64,000 nt of DNA from Herpetosiphonaceae bacterium (GCA_026003835.1 BPHZ01000002.1:248001-312000); one strand, 5' to 3'. Positions 44,412 through 56,083 are shown, counted from the stretch's first letter. The notes: a model not told the origin generated them from the sequence alone. Program-made: numbers and translations.

Positions 44412-46508
44412 TCAGGGAGGGGGTGAGGAGGGCTGATTCGAGAAGGAAGCGGACGGATTGTGCCGATCCTGATCAGCCCGGAGCAACTGGGTGCTTGTCT
44501 GCTCAACCGCCTGGTCAACGGGAGCGGGTGGTGGGTATTGCAGCGGCAGGAAGATCTTGAACGAGCTGCCTTGTCCCGGCGTGCTCTCTACGTGGACAAA
44601 ACCGCCATGTTGCCGCACGATGCCGTAGACCACGGCCAGACCAAGGCCGGTGCCTCTGCCGGCCTCTTTGGTAGTAAAGAAGGGCTCGAAGATACGTTTG
44701 AGGATCTCCGGCGACATCCCCACGCCGGTATCGCTGATCGTTATCTGGATATACTCACCCGGCTGGATCCAGGGATAGTCGCGGCAGTCCTTGTCATCCA
44801 ACGTTGTACGCCGGGTCTCGATCTGCACCTTGCCGCCCCCTGGCATGGCATCGCGGGCATTGATTGCCAGATTCATCACCAGTTGCTGCATCTGTGAGCT
44901 GTTCGCGAGGATCGCCGGCAGATCGTCGGCGAGCCTGGTGATAACTTGAACATCGTCGCCGATGATGCGCTGTAGCATACTGAGAATATCGTTGATAGTT
45001 TCATTAATATTGACTATGCTGCGTTCAAGGCGCCGTCGCCGGCTGAACGTGAGCAGCTGACTGGTCAGCGCTGCCGCTCTGCTGGCCGCCTGCTCGATCT
45101 CGATCAGATAGGTGTGCTCAGGGGCATCAGCCGGCAGCGAGAGCAGTGCCATCTGGCTGCTGCCGAGAATCGCGGCCAGGACGTTGTTGACGTCATGGGC
45201 GATACCGCTGGCGAGCGTGCCTAGCGACTCCATTTTCTGCATCTGCAGGAGCTGCATCTCAAGCTGCCGGCGCTCATTTTCTGCCCGAACACGCTCGCTC
45301 AGATCGCGCCCGACGATGACGGCATAGGGGGTGTCCTCATGGTCGATCCTCACAGCTTTGATCTCAATCCAGCGCCAGGAGCCATCGGCGTGGCGATAGC
45401 GAAACGTCACTTGTGTGGCGCCTTGTGAGTCCAGGCTTGCCGCCATCTCACGGATAACCTTAACATCGTCACGGTGGATGAAGCGCAGGGTCTGGCGCCC
45501 AATCAGATCGGCCGGATCATAGCCCAGGATATGTTTGTACGAGGGGCTTACATAGAGATAGTAGCCACGCCGGTCGATGACGGAGATCAGATCGGCCGTA
45601 TGCTCGGTAATCAGCCGGTACAGCTCCTCCTGTTGATGCAAGGCTGCCTCGACGCGTTTGCGCTCGCTGATGTCCCGGGCCACGCCGATGAACGCCCTTG
45701 GTTGCCCGTCGGCGCCAAGGATGAGCGAGCTGCTAAGCTCTGCCGAGAAGCGGCTGCCATCTCTCCGGAGCAGCGTAAACTCGACAGCTTTGGTGCTGCC
45801 GGATCGAAGCGTCAGACGGAAGTTTGCAAGCGCACGTTCGCGATTTTCTGGGGCAATCAGTGTCGTCGTTCTGAGTCCAACCAGCTCGTCGGCGCTGCTG
45901 TAACCGTGAAGCAGTGCTGCCTGCTGGTTACAGAATACGATGGTCCCATCCAGCGCCGTGAGCACAATTGCGTCGGGAGATGTTTCTACCAGGCTGCGAT
46001 AAAGGTCTTCGCTCTCGCGCAGCGCCTTCTCGGCCTGCTTGCGCTCGCTAATATCCCGGTTGATGCAGACGATAGCAGCCGTCGCACCACGCTCATCGCG
46101 GATCAAATGGACCGAGATTTCAACACAGAGATGCTGTCCATGGCGATGAGCATGGATGATCTCGCCTTTCCAGTGGCCCTCAGCGTTGAGCTTGCCAATG
46201 AGATCCGCTGGGCTGCTTCCTTCCAGGAATTCGATGATCGGCAGCACCTCGAAGATCGCGGAGCCGACGACCTCTTCGGCCCGCCAGCCGTAGATACGCT
46301 CGGCCGCTCTATTCCAGCGCCGTATGCGTAACTCCCCATCGAGAACAATCACTGCATCACTCACGCCGTGAAAGAGTAGCGCCTGGTCATAGGACTGCTC
46401 TCCCCCCAGACGCTTGCCCGCAATCCACTCTAGCTCGGCCAGCCGTACCCGCAACGCTGTCAACTCTGCCAGCAGTTGCTCACGGGATTTGTCGCCATCT
46501 TTTGTCAT
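44412..46508 (-). CDS. multi-PAS sensor histidine kinase
   Basis: A 698-residue soluble kinase. Three PAS/PAC modules follow a short coiled coil: about residues 40-160 ([19 protein letters not shown]), 165-285 ([20 protein letters not shown]) and 290-410 ([19 protein letters not shown]). The HisKA box is [19 protein letters not shown] with phospho-acceptor His438, and HATPase_c follows with [19 protein letters not shown] and [15 protein letters not shown]. It resembles blue-light or redox PAS kinases, but no flavin motif was seen. No membrane helix and no partner regulator beside it. Confidence 0.93.
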   Translation of the reverse strand: MTKDGDKSREQLLAELTALRVRLAELEWIAGKRLGGEQSYDQALLFHGVSDAVIVLDGELRIRRWNRAAERIYGWRAEEVVGSAIFEVLPIIEFLEGSSPADLIGKLNAEGHWKGEIIHAHRHGQHLCVEISVHLIRDERGATAAIVCINRDISERKQAEKALRESEDLYRSLVETSPDAIVLTALDGTIVFCNQQAALLHGYSSADELVGLRTTTLIAPENRERALANFRLTLRSGSTKAVEFTLLRRDGSRFSAELSSSLILGADGQPRAFIGVARDISERKRVEAALHQQEELYRLITEHTADLISVIDRRGYYLYVSPSYKHILGYDPADLIGRQTLRFIHRDDVKVIREMAASLDSQGATQVTFRYRHADGSWRWIEIKAVRIDHEDTPYAVIVGRDLSERVRAENERRQLEMQLLQMQKMESLGTLASGIAHDVNNVLAAILGSSQMALLSLPADAPEHTYLIEIEQAASRAAALTSQLLTFSRRRRLERSIVNINETINDILSMLQRIIGDDVQVITRLADDLPAILANSSQMQQLVMNLAINARDAMPGGGKVQIETRRTTLDDKDCRDYPWIQPGEYIQITISDTGVGMSPEILKRIFEPFFTTKEAGRGTGLGLAVVYGIVRQHGGFVHVESTPGQGSSFKIFLPLQYPPPAPVDQAVEQTSTQLLRADQDRHNPSASFSNQPSSPPP

Positions 46509-46752
46509 ACCTTGATCTCGATAAGGAGTCGCTGGCTCTTTGCGCTGGATTATACCACCTCTGCCGCCGGGCGCAGAAATGTGCCTGCGTTACGGCGCCA
46601 GACAGCCCTGCCCAGTGATGCTCCAGATCCATCATAAGGCTCAGGTATATCTGTTGACGTTGGTGCTATACTCAAAGTGAACTGATGATCGGCACATCCT
46701 GTTTTAAAGCGTCCTATCGTCCTGCACGGCCACTCACTGTCGGAGTCTGGCA

Positions 46753-49700
46753 ATGAAGATCACTATCTGGGGGACGCGCGGGTCTATCCCAACGCCGCTC
46801 ACATCACAGTCTATCCGTGAAAAAATCATCGCAGCTCTTGAAGGCGCGCAAGGTATTGACCTCACTGATCCCCTAGCGATCCGGGCGTATGTCGACTCCC
46901 TGCCGCCGTTGATCGCAGGCACTGCGGGTGGCAATACGTCATGCGTCGAGCTGCGAGTTGATGACCAGCTGCTGGTTATCGATGCCGGCACTGGTATCCG
47001 CCAGCTTGGCAACGAGTTGATGTCCGGCCCGTGTGGCCGCGGTCAGGGCGTTATCCACCTGTTCTTCAGCCATACTCACTGGGATCATATTCAGGGCTTC
47101 CCTTTTTTTGTGCCCGCCTTTATTCCCGGCAATCGCATCTATATCTACAGCGTTCACTACGTTGAGCCGACCCTTGCCGACCAGATGCGCCCGGTGACCT
47201 TCCCGGTCTCGCTTAAGGATATGCGGGCGACGATCGAATTTGTCCAGTTGCAGGAGGAGCAAAGCTATACCATTGGCAATGTCTCTGTAACACCTCTTCG
47301 CCTGCCGCATCCCGGTGGCTCATATGCCTACCGCTTCGAGCATCGCGGCCGTGTCGTGGTCTATGCCAGCGATGCCGAGTACAAATATCTTGACGATCAG
47401 TATCTGCAGCCCTTTGTGCGCTTCTATGCCGGCGCCGACGTACTAATTTTCGATGCCCAGTTCACCCTCCGTGAGTCTTTGCTTAAGGAGGATTGGGGGC
47501 ATAGTTCGGCCCTGGTTGGGGTTGATATCGCCCGGCGTGCCGGGGTGAAGCGCCTGGTGTTGTTCCATCACGACCCCAATAGCTCTGATGCGGACCTGAT
47601 GAATATTGTGGCGCAGACGGTCTCCTATCAGGCATCGTACGAGCCCTCGCCATCCTGTGAGATTATGCTTGCGACCGAGGGTATGACCATTGATCTGGAG
47701 CCCGTCGGCATCTATAGTCTGCACCATCCTGCGGAAGAGTCCGCGCTCCTGATCGTTAGCGCCGACTTCAACCAAACTGCGGCGACAGCAGTGTTTGAGC
47801 AACTTTCCGAGGGTCCGTCATCCACTCGTCTCCCGCGGCTGGTCGTCGATTTGAGCGGCGTTTCGCAGCTGAGTATCACCTGCCTGCGTGCCCTTATCGA
47901 CCTGCGGCGGCGTTGGGAGGGTCGGCCTATGGCGCTGGTCGGACCCTCGGCGCAGGCCCTGCAGGTGATTGAGCTTGCCCGCTGCGCCGATCTCTTCTCG
48001 ATCTATCCGACGGTTCAGGCGGCGCTGGCGGCCCTGGAGGCACGCGATACGCTTAATCTGCCCGGACATACGCTCAATGATCGTTACTGTATCGAGGCGA
48101 GAATCGGCGAGAGCGATTTGGGGATAATCTTTCGCGCAACTGATCTTCGGCTTGACCGAACGGTGATGATCAAGGTGCTCTCGCCGCTGTTGAGCCAGCG
48201 TCTCGCCAGGCGCCTGCTGCGCGAGGCCCAGCAGATGGCTCGCCTGCAGGCGCCTCATATTGTCACGCTCTTCGATTGCGATGAGGATCAGGGCCTGGCC
48301 TATATGGTGATGGAGTACGCCGGCAGCCGGACCCTGCGCGATGTGATGGGGCAGGAGCAGCAGTGGCCCCCGCTCTCGATCGCTTTGGGGATGCTGCGCG
48401 CGCTGGAGTATGCCCATAGCCGGGGCGTGGTCCATGGTAATCTCAAACCTGAAAATGTGCTGGTTGCCGATGAGGTCAAGCTGACCGATTTTGCGCTTGG
48501 CCGTATCGCCGAGGACCCTGAGCTGGCAGAGGTAGCGGGGCTGCTCGGGATGCCGTACTACCTGGCGCCTGAGCAAATCGCAGGGATGCCGATCGATGCG
48601 CGAACCGATCTCTATGCGCTTGGGGTTATTCTCTACGAGCTCTTTACCGGCCGCCGGCCTTTCGAGGGCGATAGGGACGAGGTGCGCGAGCAGCATCTCT
48701 ACGCAGCGCCGATCCCACCACGCACGTTCAACCCCGAGATCTCACGCTCGCTTGAGTACCTGATCCTGAAGCTCCTGGCCAAGGATCCCGATCAGCGCTA
48801 CGCCTCGGCGACCCAGGTGCGTCGTGTGCTCTCCAGTCTGGAGATCGTGCCAGGTCATGGTGAGGGGAGTCCCGCTGGCCTGATGCAAAAGCGTCATCGG
48901 CGACTGATCGGCCGCGAGGTTCAGCTCCAGCGGTTGCTGCGCTTGTGGAGGCGCGTGCAGCAGGGCGAGGGGCAGGTTGTGCTGATTGCCGGGGAGAGCG
49001 GTGTCGGTAAAACTAGTTTGGCTGAGGCCTTGGCCGCCCAGGCGCATGAGGCGCTGGTTGTGGTTGGGCATTGCTCTGAATTGGAAGGGAATCCTCCCTA
49101 CCAGCCGTTTGTTGAGATCGGGCGCGAGTATTTGCTGCGCGCCAGCCCGAGCGAGCTCCAGCGCGATTTGGGCGATGAGGCGCCGGTTCTGGCGGTTCTG
49201 ATGCCAGAACTGCATACGTTGCTCCCCAATTTACCTGCACCGGTCCCGTTGGAGCCCGAACAGGAGCGCTTGCGCCTGATGCATAGCTTTACGCAGCTGA
49301 TTGCCCGCGCTTCAGTTGTCCGACCCTGGCTGATGATCCTCGATGATCTCCACTGGGCTGATCCCGCCAGCCTGGAGATGCTCCACTACCTCGCGCGTCA
49401 TATTGCGACGATGCCGCTGCTGATCGTCGGTATTTATCGGGACGTTGAACTTGACCGTAATCACCCGCTTCGTGAGCTGGTACGCGGGCTGAGCCGCACG
49501 CAAATCTATCATCATACCGTCCTCGACCGGCTCGATCAAGAGGGTGTGCGCCAGCTTCTCCAGGAACTACTTCAGTCCGATGTGCCGGAGGAGTGGACAG
49601 CGGCTATCTATCGCCGCACCGGCGGCAATCCCTTCTATGTCGAAGAAGTTGTCCGCACTCTTATCGATGAGAGTGCTATTGCGCTTGAGGACGGCCTGTG

Positions 49701-51444
49701 GCGCTTTGCTCCTGTTGTGCTGGTCAGGCTGCCGCAGAGTGTGCGCGATATCGTCCTGCGCCGCGTGGCTCGCCTCAGCCAGCCAACCCAAGATCTTCTG
49801 CGCCGGGCGGCAGTGCTGGGCCAGCAGTTCAGCTTCGCCGATCTGCTGGCGGTTGCTGAGGTGCCCGAAGATCGGCTGCTGGAGCAGATCGATGAGGCGT
49901 TGGGCGGAGATTTGCTCCGCGAGGTGGATGCGGGAACAACGCTGACCTTTAGCCATCCCGAGATCCAGCAGGTCATCTATGAGGATCTGAGCGCTTTACG
50001 GCGCCGAACTCTGCATCGCCGCGTCGGTGAAGCCCTGGAGCTGCAGCACGCCCAGAACCCTGATGCCATTGCAGGACAGTTGGCACACCACTTTATTCAG
50101 GCGGGCGATAAGCAGCGTGGTTTTACCTATAGTATGTGTGCGGCCCAGCAGGCACGCTCGCTCCACGCCTACCAGACTGCGCTGAATTGGTATGTTCAGG
50201 CTCTGGAGATCTTGCCGGCGGAGTCGATCGATCCTGCGACTCGTGTGGATCTCTACGAGGGGCTTGGCGCGATGTACGATATTCAGGCGCGCTATGTAGA
50301 GGCCGTCGTTGCCTATACCTCAATGTATGAGGCCGCGCAGGCCGCCGGAGATGTTGAGGCTCAGGCACGGGTGTGGAATGGCCTGAATGATGTGCAGGTC
50401 AAGCAGGGCGACTATCGCGCCGCGCTGGAGTGTGCGGAGCGGGCAGCCGATATTGCTCGCCAGGCCGGCTCACAGCGCGAGCTGGCGAATGCGCTCTATG
50501 GACAGGGTTGGGCTTTGATGAAGATGGGCGATGCTGAGCAGGCTGTTGCTCTCGGTGAGCAGGTGCTTGCGCTGAGTAGAGAGCTGCAGGCCCACGATAT
50601 GATTGCTAAAAGTCTCAACCTGTTGGGCTCTGTGTCAAGCAACCTGGGGCATTTTGATCAGGCGGTGTCCTACTATGAGCAGGCCCTGGCGATTCATCGG
50701 CATGATGCGAACCAGCGCGGCCTGGCGACGATCTTAAATAATCTCGGCGAGACGATGCGCACTCTCGGTGATTATCAAGGTGCGATTGCCCTCTATGAAG
50801 AGGCACTGGCAATCGCTACCAGGACTGGTAACCAGACGTTGCAGCGAACGTTGCTGAATAATCTGGCAGGCGCACGGGTTGGCATGGGTGAGTATAGCAG
50901 CGCGGAAGCTGAGCTGCGCCAGGTGATCCGCTCCGCCGAAATTGATGGCTGGTCCGGTCTCTCCGAGACCTACCGCTTCCTTGGTGAGGCCTATCTTGGT
51001 CAGGGACGTAGTGATGAGGCGCTATCGGCTGCCCAACGCGCGCTTGCCTGGGGCCAGGCCACCGGTGAGCAGGAACAGATCGGCAGCGCCTGGCGTGTGT
51101 TGGGAATGGCTCTGGCGCGCGGTAACCGTAGTCTTGCTGTGGCTGAACTGGCGCTGCAGAATGTTGCGCTGCCTGGTACTGCTCGTGAGGGGGCACCTGT
51201 CGATGCTGCCTACTGTTTTGCCGAGAGTTTGCGCATCTTCAATGAGACACAGATGGCTGCTGAATGCGCTAGAACGCTGCGTGAGTGGGCGCTCTTTGAG
51301 CTTGAGTACGGCGATCGTTCTTCCGGTGAGGATCTTTGGCAGAAAGCTTACGATCTGTTCATCAGGTTGGGAATGCAGCTTGAGGTGCAGCGCATGTCGC
51401 TGCTTCGCCCGCAGATGACCCTTGCGCCTGATATCGATCGTTAG
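46753..51444 (+). CDS. MBL-fold / STAS / pseudokinase / AAA-ATPase / TPR fusion protein
   Basis: A 1563-residue multidomain protein, soluble throughout. Residues 1-310: metallo-beta-lactamase fold with SHTHWDHIQGF (His107 region), LPHPGGSYAY and FHHDP, a complete metal site. About 360-430: STAS-like domain (RLVVDLSGVSQLSITCLRAL). About 443-700: protein kinase fold with Lys474, but the catalytic loop reads HGNLKPEN (Asn563 in place of Asp) and DFG is DFA. About 720-1000: AAA/STAND ATPase with Walker A GESGVGKTS at 747 and Walker B LMILDDLHWAD. About 1130-1500: TPR repeats. The first two domains recall anti-anti-sigma-type signalling; the rest resembles PknB-AAA-TPR guanylate/adenylate-cyclase-associated proteins. 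It ends inside a CIRCE-like site upstream of groES. Function unknown. Confidence 0.9.
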   Translation: MKITIWGTRGSIPTPLTSQSIREKIIAALEGAQGIDLTDPLAIRAYVDSLPPLIAGTAGGNTSCVELRVDDQLLVIDAGTGIRQLGNELMSGPCGRGQGVIHLFFSHTHWDHIQGFPFFVPAFIPGNRIYIYSVHYVEPTLADQMRPVTFPVSLKDMRATIEFVQLQEEQSYTIGNVSVTPLRLPHPGGSYAYRFEHRGRVVVYASDAEYKYLDDQYLQPFVRFYAGADVLIFDAQFTLRESLLKEDWGHSSALVGVDIARRAGVKRLVLFHHDPNSSDADLMNIVAQTVSYQASYEPSPSCEIMLATEGMTIDLEPVGIYSLHHPAEESALLIVSADFNQTAATAVFEQLSEGPSSTRLPRLVVDLSGVSQLSITCLRALIDLRRRWEGRPMALVGPSAQALQVIELARCADLFSIYPTVQAALAALEARDTLNLPGHTLNDRYCIEARIGESDLGIIFRATDLRLDRTVMIKVLSPLLSQRLARRLLREAQQMARLQAPHIVTLFDCDEDQGLAYMVMEYAGSRTLRDVMGQEQQWPPLSIALGMLRALEYAHSRGVVHGNLKPENVLVADEVKLTDFALGRIAEDPELAEVAGLLGMPYYLAPEQIAGMPIDARTDLYALGVILYELFTGRRPFEGDRDEVREQHLYAAPIPPRTFNPEISRSLEYLILKLLAKDPDQRYASATQVRRVLSSLEIVPGHGEGSPAGLMQKRHRRLIGREVQLQRLLRLWRRVQQGEGQVVLIAGESGVGKTSLAEALAAQAHEALVVVGHCSELEGNPPYQPFVEIGREYLLRASPSELQRDLGDEAPVLAVLMPELHTLLPNLPAPVPLEPEQERLRLMHSFTQLIARASVVRPWLMILDDLHWADPASLEMLHYLARHIATMPLLIVGIYRDVELDRNHPLRELVRGLSRTQIYHHTVLDRLDQEGVRQLLQELLQSDVPEEWTAAIYRRTGGNPFYVEEVVRTLIDESAIALEDGLWRFAPVVLVRLPQSVRDIVLRRVARLSQPTQDLLRRAAVLGQQFSFADLLAVAEVPEDRLLEQIDEALGGDLLREVDAGTTLTFSHPEIQQVIYEDLSALRRRTLHRRVGEALELQHAQNPDAIAGQLAHHFIQAGDKQRGFTYSMCAAQQARSLHAYQTALNWYVQALEILPAESIDPATRVDLYEGLGAMYDIQARYVEAVVAYTSMYEAAQAAGDVEAQARVWNGLNDVQVKQGDYRAALECAERAADIARQAGSQRELANALYGQGWALMKMGDAEQAVALGEQVLALSRELQAHDMIAKSLNLLGSVSSNLGHFDQAVSYYEQALAIHRHDANQRGLATILNNLGETMRTLGDYQGAIALYEEALAIATRTGNQTLQRTLLNNLAGARVGMGEYSSAEAELRQVIRSAEIDGWSGLSETYRFLGEAYLGQGRSDEALSAAQRALAWGQATGEQEQIGSAWRVLGMALARGNRSLAVAELALQNVALPGTAREGAPVDAAYCFAESLRIFNETQMAAECARTLREWALFELEYGDRSSGEDLWQKAYDLFIRLGMQLEVQRMSLLRPQMTLAPDIDR

Positions 51445-51467
51445 CACTCGCCTGAGTTGTCTGCTAA
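51441..51467 (+). promoter_or_regulatory. upstream CIRCE-like HrcA operator
   Basis: TTAGCACTC, 9-bp spacer, GTCTGCTAA. The left half is a perfect CIRCE half-site; the right half has two mismatches. It overlaps the stop codon of the fusion gene (51442-51444). It lies exactly 200 bp upstream of the second site. Confidence 0.7.
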
Positions 51468-51600
51468 ATTCTAATGCAACTCTAACGTTGATAGTCAACA
51501 AATTTTTTTAACAACTACCCTCAATAGATCCCTCTAGAAAAAACCAATCCCTGAAATTTCTGTAAAACAAAACGTTTATCTTCCCACGCAGTTCGACCCC

Positions 51601-51629
51601 TTGACAAATCAATCCTGCCTGAATACACT
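51601..51629 (+). promoter_or_regulatory. groESL promoter
   Basis: TTGACA (51601-51606), 17-bp spacer, TACACT (51624-51629). Transcription should start near 51636, immediately before the CIRCE at 51641. The surrounding 150 bp are unusually AT-rich for this window. Confidence 0.9.
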
Positions 51630-51640
51630 AACATACGGAG

Positions 51641-51667
51641 TTAGCAATCAAGTCCGAAGAGTGCTAA
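51641..51667 (+). promoter_or_regulatory. CIRCE element (HrcA operator) of groESL
   Basis: TTAGCAATC, 9-bp spacer AAGTCCGAA, GAGTGCTAA. Only one base differs from the consensus TTAGCACTC-N9-GAGTGCTAA. It is at the start of the groESL transcript, the usual place for heat-shock repression by HrcA. Confidence 0.93.
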
Positions 51668-51715
51668 CTCGCCACCTACTATAGCCTTGATAGAAGCCAA
51701 GGAGGTAAGTCACCT

Positions 51716-52015
51716 ATGGACTTCCGGATCCGACCCCTGGCGGACCGTGTGGTCGTCAAGCCTGTTGAGCGCGAAGAGAAGACCAAGGGCGGTATCTTTC
51801 TGCCCGATACTGCCTCGAAGGAGCGCCCTCAGGAGGGTACTGTCGTCGCCACAGGCGAGGGCCGTATCGACGATAACGGCAAGCGCATCCCGATGTCGGT
51901 GAAGACTGGTCAGCGCGTGCTCTTCGCGAAGTATGCCGGCACCGAAGTCAAGCTTGATGACGAGGACTATCTCATCCTGGCTGAGAAGGACATTCTGGCG
52001 ATCATTGAAGAGTAG
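51716..52015 (+). CDS. groES: co-chaperonin GroES
   Basis: A 99-residue GroES of normal length. It begins [20 protein letters not shown], has the mobile loop [19 protein letters not shown] that binds GroEL, and ends [13 protein letters not shown]. It caps the GroEL folding chamber. AAGGAGG precedes the ATG. Followed after 55 bp by groEL; the pair is controlled by the promoter and CIRCE upstream. Confidence 0.98.
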   Translation: MDFRIRPLADRVVVKPVEREEKTKGGIFLPDTASKERPQEGTVVATGEGRIDDNGKRIPMSVKTGQRVLFAKYAGTEVKLDDEDYLILAEKDILAIIEE

Positions 52016-52070
52016 TACTCGACCTCTCTAACGATTCCTGCGCAAGCAAGTATAGGAGGGAAATTTTTCT

Positions 52071-53705
<1,635 letters not shown>

Positions 53706-53732
53706 TCAACTCGTCCCAAACCTTCGCGATCG

Positions 53733-53760
53733 GCGGCCCTGGTTTTTTTACCGGGGCCGC
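53733..53760. terminator. hairpin after groEL
   Basis: GCGGCCCTGG (53733-53742) / CCGGGGCCGC (53751-53760) pair fully with one G-T. The loop is a run of seven T and an A, so the T-run is inside the loop rather than behind the stem. This is unusual for an intrinsic terminator. Confidence 0.65.
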
Positions 53761-53763
53761 TAT

Positions 53764-54327
53764 CGTTTCCTGCGCCATGCAGGGCCATGTCGAAGTCGCC
53801 GTATGATCCCTCCCCAAGGCCATGGCGTATTTCTGCACGGTCTGCACCGCTTTGGCCAGGCTGCGATCGGGATAATCCCACAGGCCGATCAACCTGATCC
53901 AGTGGTGCACCTGCATCGCCAGCAGCTTCGCGTCCACGTCGCAGATCACCCGCCAGGGCTTCCCGCTGCGCGACTCATCGATGTGCCCCTGGCTCTTCCA
54001 GCATTTGAAGACCAGCTCAATGTGCCATCTCGCCCGCGCCACGACCAGCACCACGTGGATCGACAAGCGCTCCGCCGGGACAGTGGTGATAACGATCGTC
54101 CAGGCCGCCAGCGCCAGTTGCGCAGCACTCACCATGCGTCCCCGCCGTTGGGCCTCCTCCCGCAGGCGCCGTCGGCGCTGGTCCATCACCTCCTGTGGCG
54201 CGCGCACCGCCACGATCCGCGCCGGTAGGCGCTGATCCACCCCCAGCTGCATCAGGTATCGACCATCGGGCGCTCCTGGGCCTCCAACCAGGCCACCACG
54301 TCGTCCACGCGCTGCCCCTCCGCTAGT
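53764..54327 (-). pseudogene. IS4-family transposase remnant
   Basis: The minus strand encodes the C-terminal third of an IS4-type transposase: QRRRRLREEAQRRGRMVS, ARARWHIELVFKCWK (the R-x3-E-x6-K part of the YREK signature), and KPWRVICDVDAKLLAMQ. Upstream of about 54261 the sequence continues in another frame (QRVDDVVAWLEAQERPMVD), so a frameshift is present. The N-terminal catalytic Asp residues and any inverted repeats are missing, and the frame runs into the groEL hairpin without its own stop. It is a decayed insertion-sequence fragment. Confidence 0.85.
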
Positions 54328-54378
54328 ATGCCACAAGAGCGTTTCCTCCTTTGTTAAGGTGTTTAGCTTAATGCGCTT

Positions 54379-54438
54379 GGGAGCTGGAGGGGCTTCGCCC
54401 CGCCAAACCACCCCATCAATGGCTGTGTGGCCGACCAC
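54379..54438. repeat. single copy of the palindromic repeat family
   Basis: GGGAGCTGGAGGGGCTTCG with CCCCGCCAAACCACCCC, then ATCAATGGCTGTGTGGCCGACCAC. It runs up to the stop codon of the ppx-like gene (54438-54440). It differs from the copy at 24474 by only a few bases in the core. It lies between the IS4 remnant and ppx. Confidence 0.9.
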
Positions 54439-56009
54439 TAGATCATGTTGATGTCATAGCCGTAGGCTTTGCGGAAAAGCCGCGTCTTCTGGTTGGCGGC
54501 CCAAATCTCCATGGTCGCATCACCGAGGGATACGACCTCCACGCGCACCAGCCCGTCGGCGATGGAGCAGCGCAGCCCTTGCACAACCTGGCTCTTTCCG
54601 CGCTCCAGATACTCGGCGATGCGCAGCAGCGCGCTGAGGCGAGCGATACGCTGCTCGTCATCGTTCGATAATACGCTCTCGAACGCTCCCAGCTTAACGG
54701 TTCCCTTCCGATGGTAGCGCGTCAGCAGCGCGATCAGGATGATTTCACGGTGGCTGTAGCCCGGCAGGAATGAATTCAGAATCAGGTACAGGCCGTGTTT
54801 GTGATGATCGTAGTAGTTGATGGCGATGCCGATATCGTGGATCAGGGCAGCGGCGGCAAGCAGTTCGCGTTCCCATGCTCCATAGCCATGCAGCGGCTGT
54901 AATTGATCGAAGAGTTGGAGGCTGAGATCGCGGACCTTGGCCGCGTGAACACGCTGGCACTCGTACCTGCGCGCCAGGTTCTCGATGCCAAAGGCGCGCA
55001 CATCGGCGATGAGCGGCGGTCTGGCGCCTGCCAGAAACTGCTCGTAGAACAGTCCTTCACGCAGGCCGTGGCCGCTGATAAGCAGCGAGCGGCAGCCGCT
55101 GTATCGCATAAGCGAGCGGATGAGGATGACTCCCGGGAGGATCGTATCGGCACGATCGCGGCTAAGCCCCGGTATATCCTGGCGCTCTTGGGTCGAGAGC
55201 AGCGCGAGCTGTGCCGCAATCTCCTCCACACGCTCGATCGGGATCTCGTAACCGTGGAGTTTATCCAGCGGGTAGCCCTGCGCCTCCTGGTCGATCTTCG
55301 CCAGATTTCGCACGGTGCCGCCCATGCCCACGAGCTGCATCGCACCGAGACAGCCGAACCATTCGATTGTGCTGAGCTGTTCTTGCAGATAGCTCTCAAG
55401 CCGGCTCAGCTGCTCCGCGCTCGGCCTATCGGTGCTAAGGAAGCGCTCGAAGAGACGGATCGTACCCAGCGGCAGGCTGATCGAGCGCACCAGGCCGCGC
55501 CCTCGTACCAGCGAGAGCTGCATACTGCCGCCGCCGATATCAAAGATGAAGCCATCACTAAACGAAAGGCTGTTGACGGCGCCAAGGTAGCCGTAGTAGG
55601 CCTCCTCCTCGCCGCTCAGAACACGGAGATCGATCCCTGCCGTCTCTTTGATGTGCGCCAGGAATGCTGGTTGGTTGGCTGCATCTCTGACGGCGCTGGT
55701 CGCGACGGCGATGAGGCGAGGCAGCCCAAGCGATTTGCCGAGGGCGGTAAACATGGTGAGTGTTTCAGCCGCCCGCGTGATCGTCTCCTGCTGGAGGAGG
55801 TTGTCGTCGCCGATACCGTGCGCCAGACGCACAGTTTCCTTCACGTCGTCGATCTGGGTAAAGGCGAGGTGCGGCTGATACTGGAAGACGACCATGCGGG
55901 CCGAATTGGAGCCAAGATCGATGATGCCTAATCGTTCGTTCACTGCTTGTCGCTTGAGAATAGGCTGCGCAGCCTTCGACTTGCTGCGCAGCGGATCGGA
56001 TCCAACCAT
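54438..56009 (-). CDS. ppx: Ppx/GppA family exopolyphosphatase with HD-type C-terminal domain
   Basis: A 523-residue ASKHA-fold phosphatase. It has IIDLGSNSARMVVFQYQ, RVLSGEEEAYYGYLGAV and GFIFDIGGGSMQLSLVRG, the phosphate-binding loops. The C-terminal half has an HD-like helical domain (ALIHDIGIAINYYDHHKHG). It hydrolyses polyphosphate ends and/or pppGpp. It follows ppk1 on the same strand with 74 bp between, forming a polyphosphate module. The ribosome-binding site is weak; a GTG just before the first conserved strand (VNERLGI) is an alternative start. Confidence 0.92.
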   Translation of the reverse strand: MVGSDPLRSKSKAAQPILKRQAVNERLGIIDLGSNSARMVVFQYQPHLAFTQIDDVKETVRLAHGIGDDNLLQQETITRAAETLTMFTALGKSLGLPRLIAVATSAVRDAANQPAFLAHIKETAGIDLRVLSGEEEAYYGYLGAVNSLSFSDGFIFDIGGGSMQLSLVRGRGLVRSISLPLGTIRLFERFLSTDRPSAEQLSRLESYLQEQLSTIEWFGCLGAMQLVGMGGTVRNLAKIDQEAQGYPLDKLHGYEIPIERVEEIAAQLALLSTQERQDIPGLSRDRADTILPGVILIRSLMRYSGCRSLLISGHGLREGLFYEQFLAGARPPLIADVRAFGIENLARRYECQRVHAAKVRDLSLQLFDQLQPLHGYGAWERELLAAAALIHDIGIAINYYDHHKHGLYLILNSFLPGYSHREIILIALLTRYHRKGTVKLGAFESVLSNDDEQRIARLSALLRIAEYLERGKSQVVQGLRCSIADGLVRVEVVSLGDATMEIWAANQKTRLFRKAYGYDINMI

Positions 56010-56083
56010 TGAGGAAGGTTTCGATTGTTTTCAAATCATAGCATGGGCTGGCGAGCGAATCAATTCGACTCCATCGGGGCACC

